This document shows, piece after piece, positions 5,252 to 12,389 of a stretch of DNA of 33,646 bases (the stretch's first letter is position 1; each line of letters begins with the position of its first letter). The notes below the pieces were generated by a model. The model worked only from the letters and a program-made list of their open reading frames with translations, ran no database searches and was not told the DNA's origin. Source of the stretch: CAZPBN01 sp964584935 (GTDB lineage Bacteria; Acidobacteriota; Aminicenantia; Aminicenantales; Aminicenantaceae); contig CAZPBN010000024.1 in NCBI GenBank assembly GCA_964584935.1, forward strand, positions 1-33,646, in the 5' to 3' direction. Made by a program: the position numbers and the translations under genes.

Positions 5252-6097
5252 TTAAGACTTCAATTTTTCTAAAACATCCTCTAATACCTTTATAATATCG
5301 TTTCTATCAACGGTTTCCTTATTAAATTCAATCTTTAACTTATATTCATTTGTGTCTTCCGGATAGTAATTGTATACATATTTTTTTATTTTACTTTTAC
5401 TTTTCTTTTTCCCAGAACCTTTAATTTCTTTTGTAAGTTCTCTAGTATCATCTCTTTTTAATCCCTTATCTTTTATTTTTTTTACCATATTCAACATATT
5501 TTCTTTAGTTTTTAGCTTAGCAATTTCAATCAATGTGCTTGAACTTGTTATATTATTTTGTTTGCAAAAATCTCTAATATCCTTAGGTATTTTACTTATA
5601 TTGATTATTTCTGTAATAGTAGATCGAGCTTTTCCGATTTTATCAGCAATCATACTATGGCTGTAATCGTATAAATCTTTTAAAGCTTTCAATCCATCAG
5701 CTTCTTCAAATATATCTAAATTCTTTCTTTGCAAATTTTCAATTAATGAAATCTCCATGGCTTCGTTATCATTAACGTTCATAATGATGCATGGAACTTC
5801 TTTCAATCCTGCTTTTTTTGATGCGACAAATCTTCTTTCTCCGGCAATCAACTCATAACGATCCTCTTTTTGCCTGGCAATGACAGGTTCTATAATTCCC
5901 TTACTCTTAATAGATGATATGAGATCCGTTAAGTCTCCCAATTCACTTCTTGCTTGGTTTGGATTGGGATCAATCTTATTGGATGGGATCATTCTTATTC
6001 TTGAGCCTGCACTTTTTTCATCAAGATATTCCACAAAATGAGTATCATGTTTTAAATTAAACTCTTTGGGTAATCCTGTTTTACTATTTTTTGGCAC
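5252..6097 (-). CDS. parB: ParB/Spo0J-type partition protein (CTPase)
   Basis: This 281-residue protein contains a ParB nuclease-like CTP-binding domain at about 35-125, with 'LIAGERRFVASKKAGL' (GERR at 86-89) and 'SLIENLQRKNL' (ENLQR at 120-124). A helix-turn-helix region follows at about 145-170 ('MIADKIGKARSTITEII'), then a lysine-rich linker and a C-terminal dimerisation-like helix. ParB loads on parS sites as a sliding clamp and stimulates ParA. The start is GTG at 6097, with AGGAG ten bases upstream inside the parA coding end; the genes overlap by 14 nt. The HTH recognition helix differs from the canonical chromosomal ParB, consistent with a non-canonical parS. Confidence 0.9.
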   Translation of the reverse strand: MPKNSKTGLPKEFNLKHDTHFVEYLDEKSAGSRIRMIPSNKIDPNPNQARSELGDLTDLISSIKSKGIIEPVIARQKEDRYELIAGERRFVASKKAGLKEVPCIIMNVNDNEAMEISLIENLQRKNLDIFEEADGLKALKDLYDYSHSMIADKIGKARSTITEIINISKIPKDIRDFCKQNNITSSSTLIEIAKLKTKENMLNMVKKIKDKGLKRDDTRELTKEIKGSGKKKSKSKIKKYVYNYYPEDTNEYKLKIEFNKETVDRNDIIKVLEDVLEKLKS

Positions 6098-6848
6098 GGT
6101 TTAGTATCTCCTGCGCTAAATTTTGATACTGAATAGATCCGACAGATTTCGCTGCGTAAGTGAATATAGATTCTTTATAAGCAGGGCTTTCTTCTAGCTT
6201 GACGCTCTTTGAGATCATTGTATTGAATAATTTATTGCCAAATACTTGCTTTATTTTTTTTAACACGTCTTTTGAGATATTGGTCCTTTTATCAAAAAGC
6301 GTTATAAGAACTCCTATTATTTTTAAATCAGGATTGGCTATTTTTCTTACCTTATCAACAGTTTCAAGTAAATCATCAGTCCCCTCCAGGCTAAGATAAG
6401 ATGATTGAATTGGAATCAATAAATAATCCGCAGTAACAAGCGAGTTTAAAGTGATTAGTCCTAAAGTCGGCGGAGTATCTATAATAATAAAATCATACAT
6501 TTTTTTATAGGGATCAATAACATCTTTCAATTTATAATGACTATCAATCTCCCCCAATAAAGTCGATTCAAGTTTTGCCATTGATATTTTAGATATTGCT
6601 ATTTTTAAACCCGGAATTGTTGAATCAACAGTGATGTCTTTAAGGGTGTGATTATCATTTGTTAAAACATCATATAAAGATATATTGTATTTTGAAGGAT
6701 CATTGACTATAGATATTGTGCTGTGAGCTTGAGGATCTGTATCGATTAAAAGTGTGCTTTTCCCCAAAAAAGAAATTGCTGAAGAAAGATTGAGAGCTGT
6801 TGTTGTTTTTCCAACGCCTCCTTTTTGATTGGCTATTGTAATTATCAA
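6084..6848 (-). CDS. parA: ParA/Soj-type partition ATPase
   Basis: This is a 254-residue deviant-Walker ATPase. The P-loop 'NQKGGVGKTTTALNLS' is near the N-terminus, 'LLIDTDPQAHSTISI' carries the Walker A' aspartate, and 'YDFIIIDTPPTLGLITL' is the Walker B. ParA drives segregation of ParB-bound DNA along the nucleoid. The open frame extends four codons further to TTG at 6860, but GGAG lies six bases upstream of the TTG at 6848, and the protein from there begins MIITIANQKGG as in most ParA proteins. I therefore take the second TTG. It overlaps parB by 14 nt, forming a classical parAB operon. Confidence 0.92.
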   Translation of the reverse strand: MIITIANQKGGVGKTTTALNLSSAISFLGKSTLLIDTDPQAHSTISIVNDPSKYNISLYDVLTNDNHTLKDITVDSTIPGLKIAISKISMAKLESTLLGEIDSHYKLKDVIDPYKKMYDFIIIDTPPTLGLITLNSLVTADYLLIPIQSSYLSLEGTDDLLETVDKVRKIANPDLKIIGVLITLFDKRTNISKDVLKKIKQVFGNKLFNTMISKSVKLEESPAYKESIFTYAAKSVGSIQYQNLAQEILNRAKK

Positions 6849-6971
6849 GAATGACTCCAAAATATTTCTATAGAATATAATAATATTAATATCATTTCAA
6901 GCTTAAAAAAATAATTATTGAATGAAAAATATTGACCTCTTCCCCACTTTATTTAGAATTAATAAAATAAA

Positions 6972-6989
6972 ATGTCGGCATGCCGACAT
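6972..6989. promoter_or_regulatory. 18-bp perfect palindrome upstream of parA, candidate parS
   Basis: ATGTCGGCATGCCGACAT is perfectly self-complementary and GC-rich in a stretch that is otherwise almost all A/T, 124 bp upstream of the parA start. It shares TGT...ACA ends and 16-bp core length with the canonical parS TGTTTCACGTGAAACA but has a different centre. It could be a centromere for the divergent ParB or an operator for parAB. A 12-base partial match, GTCGGCATGCCG, occurs at 8386-8397 inside the M20 gene. Confidence 0.5.
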
Positions 6990-7139
6990 GAGATGTAAGT
7001 TATTGAAAATAAAGAGATAAAAAGATTTAACGACTTATATAGGTCTAAAAAATAAAATATATACTATAATACCTATAGATATAGTAATATTATAAAAATT
7101 TACACTAAAATAATTTAAGTATATGAATCAAAAATTGTC

Positions 7140-8678
7140 CTAGTGTTCCTTATAAAATTTTTTCATTAAAGGGCGCCATCTTTTCATTAGCTCTGCATTG
7201 AGATCAAGAGGTGGTTTTGAATCCTCAGGGAGATAGGATTTATAGGGATGTTTTTCACTGGTCTTTTCAAATTCAGTTCTTGCTTTTTCAACGATTTCAG
7301 GATTGGTGAACATATCAATAGCTGAAGAAGCCATTACTTTGGCTCCGGTGTTTAAACCTTTCCAGGCTGTGGATCCATAATTACAGGCAACAGAAGACCA
7401 GTGATGGCTAATGATCCCAGGCACCTGTCCTGGAAATAGCAATGTTGCCGTAGGGGCAATCAAGGTGACTTCTCCAACATCTGAAGATCCGCTGCCAACA
7501 AATTTTGTTTTACTGGAATCGTAAATTTGTCCTATCTTATCAGGTAATCCTTTTTCCTCTTTTCCAAGCTCTTTTTGAAGGTTTCTGGCAAAAGTTTGCT
7601 CTTCTTCAGTCCATTCGGGCATTCCCACAATCTCACTATTTTTATACAAAACTTCTGCCAAAATCTTGTTGGAATAGCGTTGGTGAATAGCTGAAAGAAC
7701 CCGGACATCGGATAATTCTGTTCCTGTTGCTAATGCAGCGCCTTTGGCACAATTGATGACTCTTTGATACATATCTTCGACTCTGTCGTCGCTGTTTCTT
7801 ATGAAATACCAGACTTTGGCGATATCTGGAACCACATTGGGGGCTTCCCCTCCTTCTGTTATCACATAATGCATCCTGTAGGTATAAAAAAGATGTTCTC
7901 TCAAATAATTTGTTGCAATGTTCATCAATTCAACAGCATCCAGGGCGCTCCTCCCTCCCCATGGAGATGCCCCGTGGGAAGTTTTTCCTTTAAATGTGAA
8001 CACAGTCGAAAACATGGCATTTCCGCTGATTCCATATCCTGTTGCTAGGGTGCTGCTGCTGTGGTTGTCAATGACCACATCCACGTCATCAAAAAGGCCT
8101 GTTCTGATCATATAGGGGCGGCTTATCAGCGTTTCTTCTGCAGGAGAGCCAAATACTTTTATGGTTCCCTCAAAACCGTATTGTTCCATAGCGTGTTTGA
8201 CAGCAATTGCCGCACAGGAAGCCGCTGTTCCCATGATGTTGTGACCGCATCCATGACCCGGAGCTCCTTCGACCACAGGCTCTTTATGAGGGATTCTCCC
8301 CTTCTGGGAAAGCATGGGAAGGGCATCAAATTCACCAAGAATTCCTATAACCGGTTTTCCGGTTCCATAAGTTGCCACAAAACAAGTCGGCATGCCGGCC
8401 ATTCCCCTTTCGACTTCAAATCCTTCCATTTCAAGAGTATCCGCAAGAAGTTTTGATGATTTGAATTCCTGAAGACCGAGCTCTGCGTATGACCATATGG
8501 AGTCTGATATTTTTCCAAACTTTTCTATGATTTGAGGATTGCTGAGCCAATCCAGAATGAATTGTTTTTCTTTAGATAGTTCGGTTGATTTTTTTTCAGG
8601 TTGGGTGTTTGAAGCCATGATCAATAGAAAAGAAAATATCAATAAAATTCTGACTGTTTTATTTTTTCTTAATATCAT
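7140..8678 (-). CDS. Secreted M20-family amidohydrolase (AbgB-like)
   Basis: This 512-residue protein has an N-terminal signal sequence or anchor ('VRILLIFSFLLIMAS', about 9-23). The M20D peptidase/aminoacylase fold follows: 'GILGEFDALP' (113-121), the metal-binding 'GHGCGHN' (141-147), 'GSPAEE' (177-182, catalytic acid) and 'VIDNHSSS' (203-209). The closest described relatives are AbgB (p-aminobenzoyl-glutamate hydrolase subunit) and peptidase M20 amidohydrolases that cleave N-acyl amino acids or dipeptides using a two-metal centre. AbgB itself is cytoplasmic, so export is notable. It starts 14 bases after the C69 gene with AGGAGG upstream, and the two probably form one operon. The substrate is not predictable. 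Confidence 0.88.
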   Translation of the reverse strand: MILRKNKTVRILLIFSFLLIMASNTQPEKKSTELSKEKQFILDWLSNPQIIEKFGKISDSIWSYAELGLQEFKSSKLLADTLEMEGFEVERGMAGMPTCFVATYGTGKPVIGILGEFDALPMLSQKGRIPHKEPVVEGAPGHGCGHNIMGTAASCAAIAVKHAMEQYGFEGTIKVFGSPAEETLISRPYMIRTGLFDDVDVVIDNHSSSTLATGYGISGNAMFSTVFTFKGKTSHGASPWGGRSALDAVELMNIATNYLREHLFYTYRMHYVITEGGEAPNVVPDIAKVWYFIRNSDDRVEDMYQRVINCAKGAALATGTELSDVRVLSAIHQRYSNKILAEVLYKNSEIVGMPEWTEEEQTFARNLQKELGKEEKGLPDKIGQIYDSSKTKFVGSGSSDVGEVTLIAPTATLLFPGQVPGIISHHWSSVACNYGSTAWKGLNTGAKVMASSAIDMFTNPEIVEKARTEFEKTSEKHPYKSYLPEDSKPPLDLNAELMKRWRPLMKKFYKEH

Positions 8679-8692
8679 AATCCCTCCTTTAT

Positions 8693-10357
8693 TTATAATC
8701 CCAGTTTGTTATTGGTGTATTTTGAAATGAGAAGATAACGCAGCTCTTTGTACATTTTAACAACTTTTCTCATATTTTCCTGGGTGTATTCGGTTAAATA
8801 TTCCTTTGCCAATTCAGGGTCTTTTTCAAAGAGTTTGACTGCCTTACTCTCTATTAAAGTTTGATTTTCAAAAAAACTGCCTTCCAGGGCATTTCTTGCT
8901 TTCTTAAGGTCTTTGATGGCTTCCTGCCACCTCAAATATAAAAGATTGTCAACAAAGTCTATAGCCCATCTAGCGGATTTTTCACTGAATTTATCCGGAT
9001 TATAGGTCTTATAAAGGGGATCGATTTCCTGAACACCCGCATAAATCGGAACATAGGTGCTGACATATTGATTGTCCAGATAAAACCAGTAGATTCCTCC
9101 AACCGGGTCAGGCAGCCAGCCTCTAAGCTGGGCAACCATTCCGTATCCCCCTCTGGAGACCATTCTTCTCCAGATGAGATCCAGTAATTGTCTCATATCT
9201 CTGGTGGGAAAGGGTGTGGCTAAAGGGCTTTTTGTCAATTGACCCTTGCTGTCAGGAACAAGCCAGTCTGTATCTGTGGTCATATCGTATATGGTTCCTT
9301 CAAAGACAGATCGTTGAAAAGCAATCACATCCTGGACCGATACTTTCTTTTCAGGCTTTATGGAAAACGGATAAAAAGAAAGAGGTTCCAGATACTGATG
9401 ATAGGAATCATAACTGCTATAAGGCGATTTGAGGTGTTTTTCCGGCCAATTGGTATAATGAGGCGCCATGGTGCTGAAAAACAGCCAGAAACGGCTCAGA
9501 GCCCATTCTCGAGGTATTGGGGAGTAGACTTCCTGCCAGATAAAGGGTTTATTTCCATCCGGATCGTACCATCCATGGTCGATAGCGACGTTCATATAAT
9601 TTTTTGATGCCATAAAGTTATCCGGATCATCAAGGTCAATCTCTTTGATGACACTCCAATTCGGAACAATAGCCACATGATCATCGGGCACTCTTTGGGC
9701 AGCCCAAATAGCACCGAGTTCTCCGCTTCCAGGCTCCCAGTCAGGCCCCACACTGAAAACTTCCAATATCCATGCTTCCTCAGGATCTGCGATACACAGG
9801 GCTTCTGATTCAGGGCCGCAGGAGGGAAGAAATCCATATTGTTCCACAAGGGAGGTGATGAGTTTTAAGGCTTCCCGGGCGTTTTTGCATCTCTGCAGGG
9901 CAAAAAGCATTGCCTGTTCAATGGTCATAATCTGTTTGCCGGTGGAGCGGGTGACTTTCAGTTCATCCTTCTGGCTTAAGGTGCTTTCCCCTATGGCTAA
10001 CTGATGTTCGTTCATCTGGGGGTATCCTGTGTGGAAATAAGCGTATGTCTTTTCAACCTGAGGAATGTATCCGATTATTTCGCCATATTCGTGAAGCGGT
10101 TTTCTCACATCTTGAAGACCGTAGTACACAGGAGCCATCGTGCCTTTTTCATAAGTTTTAGCTGGCACAACATGGACTCTGCATTCGCTGCAGCATCCCG
10201 TATGAGAGGTTATGACCGATCCATCTTTAGAGGCGTTTTTACCGACAACAATATCTGTGCAGGTGTCTTTATTTCGGATCCGATCATTTCCCCATAAAGG
10301 AAAAACAAGAAATAATGATACTAAAATAATTAAAATCGGAGTTCTTCTAGACTTCAT
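8693..10357 (-). CDS. Secreted C69-family dipeptidase
   Basis: This 554-residue protein starts at the ATG at 10357, which has GGAG six bases upstream. A longer frame to 10423 lacks this signal. A signal peptide ('PILIILVSLFLVFPLWG', about 7-23) is followed by 'DTCTDIVVGKNASKDGSV', where Cys33 matches the N-terminal nucleophile of peptidase family C69 (PepD-type dipeptidases, Ntn-hydrolase fold). In characterised relatives that cysteine becomes the mature N-terminus by processing. Other family marks are 'AIGESTLSQKDEL' and 'PESEALCIADPEEAWILEV'. It lies directly upstream of the M20 amidohydrolase gene, so the two enzymes likely act together on small peptides. Confidence 0.9.
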   Translation of the reverse strand: MKSRRTPILIILVSLFLVFPLWGNDRIRNKDTCTDIVVGKNASKDGSVITSHTGCCSECRVHVVPAKTYEKGTMAPVYYGLQDVRKPLHEYGEIIGYIPQVEKTYAYFHTGYPQMNEHQLAIGESTLSQKDELKVTRSTGKQIMTIEQAMLFALQRCKNAREALKLITSLVEQYGFLPSCGPESEALCIADPEEAWILEVFSVGPDWEPGSGELGAIWAAQRVPDDHVAIVPNWSVIKEIDLDDPDNFMASKNYMNVAIDHGWYDPDGNKPFIWQEVYSPIPREWALSRFWLFFSTMAPHYTNWPEKHLKSPYSSYDSYHQYLEPLSFYPFSIKPEKKVSVQDVIAFQRSVFEGTIYDMTTDTDWLVPDSKGQLTKSPLATPFPTRDMRQLLDLIWRRMVSRGGYGMVAQLRGWLPDPVGGIYWFYLDNQYVSTYVPIYAGVQEIDPLYKTYNPDKFSEKSARWAIDFVDNLLYLRWQEAIKDLKKARNALEGSFFENQTLIESKAVKLFEKDPELAKEYLTEYTQENMRKVVKMYKELRYLLISKYTNNKLGL

Positions 10358-10436
10358 TTGAGTCTCCTTTAACAAAAATTTTAAAGGAAAATTTTTTATA
10401 TCAAAGCCAGGGATACCTGTCAAATATATAGAATCG

Positions 10437-10572
10437 TGAGACGGAGATGTAAAATATGAGATGACAGTATTCCACCGAAAATGCGCTGCAACAAAGCAGA
10501 TGCGGTGAGACCGGCTCCAATGAAAGGAAAAAATAACGGCATATAATGAAGTCAGAAGTCAGACGTAAGAAA
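10437..10572. repeat. Short 7-nt repeat family in the C69-serine dehydratase gap
   Basis: The 418-base gap 10358-10775 contains members of a heptamer family with consensus T(G/A/C)AGACG: TGAGACG at 10437-10443, TGAGATG near 10457, and TCAGAAG-TCAGACG-TAAGAAA in exact 7-nt register at 10552-10572. The same heptamer appears behind and around 15901 and 16133. The rest of the gap is AT-rich, with possible but unremarkable promoter sequences for the dehydratase gene. Confidence 0.6.
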
Positions 10573-10775
10573 CCAGATGAAAAAAATATCTTCAGATATG
10601 AGAAGTAATATGAAAAAACATAGATGAAAGAGAAGGTAAATTAAGTTTAAAAATCATTGTTTACATTTGAGGCTCTTTCAGAATTTATAGACAGGACTTG
10701 ATTCTATTCTAAAAAAATTATTTAATGCAATTATTAGAGAAATGAATAATCTTGTCTTTAGGTTATAGTAAAAAA

Positions 10776-12320
10776 ATGGATTTTGTCAGCATTTTTAATG
10801 ATGTGATAGGGCCTGTGATGTATGGTCCTTCAAGCTCTCACACAGCAGGTTCTTTTCGTATTGGGAGAATGGCTCGATCCTTGCTGGGGCAAGAGCCAGC
10901 TTCAGCATCATTTATTTTTGACCCAGAGGGTTCCTATATAAAAACCTACAAAAAGCAGAGTGCTGATCTTGGATTTGCCTCAGGCCTGATGGGATGGAAG
11001 ATTACTGACGACCGTTTTCACAGAGCCCTGAAAATAGGCAAAGACAAAAACATAAAGATTGATTTCTTGAGTTCAAAGCTTAAAAATGCCGGTCATCCCA
11101 ATACAGTTGAAATCCGTTTGATTTCCAGAAGCGGAAAAAAGCTCAACCTCACGGCTAAATCCACAGGGGGCGGAGGGATTGAAATAACAACAATCAACCA
11201 CTGGCCTGTTTCCATAACAGGGAAATCTTATGACGTTCTTATCGAAGTTCAAAGCAGAGCCAAGGATGAAGTTATCAATTTAATTTCTGATCATATGGAA
11301 AAAAAAACGGAATGTATTGAAAAGAAAGAGACATCTTTCTGCCATTGTCAAATGACCTCTCCCCTTCCCCAGAAAATCATCGAAACGATAAAAAACATGC
11401 CGGATGTTATCGATATCAAATCATGCGATCCTGTGTTTTTCGTAAAAAAAGGAGAGTCTCTTTTTTCCAGTGGAAAAGATATTCTTGATTTTACAGTATC
11501 TCAAAAGTGTTCCCTGGGAGAAGCGGCGTTATTTTATGAATCGAAAATACTGGGATTATCCGAAAAGGACATTCTTGAAGAAATGGAATCCCGGTACCGT
11601 ATAATGAATGATTCTGTACACAAAGGTCTTCACAAAAAAAATATTAAAATGCAGTTGTTAAAGCCTTCTGCCAGGAATATTTATGATTCTGAATCCAGAG
11701 GAAAAGTGGCTATAGGCGGGATTCATACCAGAGCAGCGGCAAGAGCCATGGCTGCTTTGCACATCTCCAACAGCCAGGGACTGGTTTGCGCGGCTCCCAC
11801 AGGAGGGTCCTCAGGAGTGCTTCCTGGAGTCTTGGTTTCCTTAGCTGAGGATAAAAAAATAGAAAAAGATAAATTGATCAAGGGATTGTTCGCTGCTGCA
11901 GCGGTTGGATTGATTATAAAAAACCGGGCTACATTTGCCGCAGAAACAGCGGGATGTCAGGTTGAAATCGGAGCCGCCGGAGCCATGGCTTCAGCAGCTG
12001 TGTCGGAGATTTACGGTGCTAATCCTAAGCAGGCAATGGATGCGGCTGCCATATCGCTTCAAAACACCATGGGTTCTGTCTGCGATCTGGTTCAAGGAAT
12101 CTGTGAAATCCCCTGCCACACAAGAAATGCTGCAGCTGTATCAAGTGCCTTTGTGTGTGCTGATCTCATCCTGGGGGGATACACAAATCCCATTCCTTTG
12201 GATGAAACCATTGATGCCTCCTTTTCTGTTGGAAAAATGCTTCCATCGGAACTCAGATGCACTGCCAAAGGAGGACTTGCCGCAACTCCTTCTGCTCTGT
12301 CAATTCCTGTTCATAAGTGA
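10776..12320 (+). CDS. sdaA: L-serine dehydratase, single-chain iron-sulfur type
   Basis: This 514-residue enzyme deaminates L-serine to pyruvate and ammonia in the cytoplasm. The N-terminal beta domain begins 'FNDVIGPVMYGPSSSHTAG' (about 5-23), followed by an ACT-like middle region and the C-terminal alpha domain. The alpha domain contains 'CAAPTGGSSGVLPG', 'AAETAGCQVEIGAAGAMA' and 'GICEIPCHTRNA'. Cysteines in these motifs bind the catalytic [4Fe-4S] cluster in characterised relatives. The ATG at 10776 places the conserved start immediately downstream; the open frame reaches a TTG at 10752, but no Shine-Dalgarno supports either. It stands alone between divergent and convergent neighbours and fits amino-acid fermentation by this organism. 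Confidence 0.93.
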   Translation: MDFVSIFNDVIGPVMYGPSSSHTAGSFRIGRMARSLLGQEPASASFIFDPEGSYIKTYKKQSADLGFASGLMGWKITDDRFHRALKIGKDKNIKIDFLSSKLKNAGHPNTVEIRLISRSGKKLNLTAKSTGGGGIEITTINHWPVSITGKSYDVLIEVQSRAKDEVINLISDHMEKKTECIEKKETSFCHCQMTSPLPQKIIETIKNMPDVIDIKSCDPVFFVKKGESLFSSGKDILDFTVSQKCSLGEAALFYESKILGLSEKDILEEMESRYRIMNDSVHKGLHKKNIKMQLLKPSARNIYDSESRGKVAIGGIHTRAAARAMAALHISNSQGLVCAAPTGGSSGVLPGVLVSLAEDKKIEKDKLIKGLFAAAAVGLIIKNRATFAAETAGCQVEIGAAGAMASAAVSEIYGANPKQAMDAAAISLQNTMGSVCDLVQGICEIPCHTRNAAAVSSAFVCADLILGGYTNPIPLDETIDASFSVGKMLPSELRCTAKGGLAATPSALSIPVHK

Positions 12321-12389
12321 AATTCCTTTAGTATCGTTAGAAGTAAGACTCACGATGAAAATCAATATAGCAAAAAAGCAATATACATT

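Noticed and set aside
5370..5666. 98-residue plus-strand ORF inside parB
   Set aside because: It is a hydrophobic-looking shadow of the lysine-rich parB sequence on the other strand, with no ribosome binding site.
8386..8397. Second parS-like site in the M20 gene
   Set aside because: Only 12 of 18 palindrome bases match and the site lies inside codons for the conserved GMPTC region, so coding constraint explains it.
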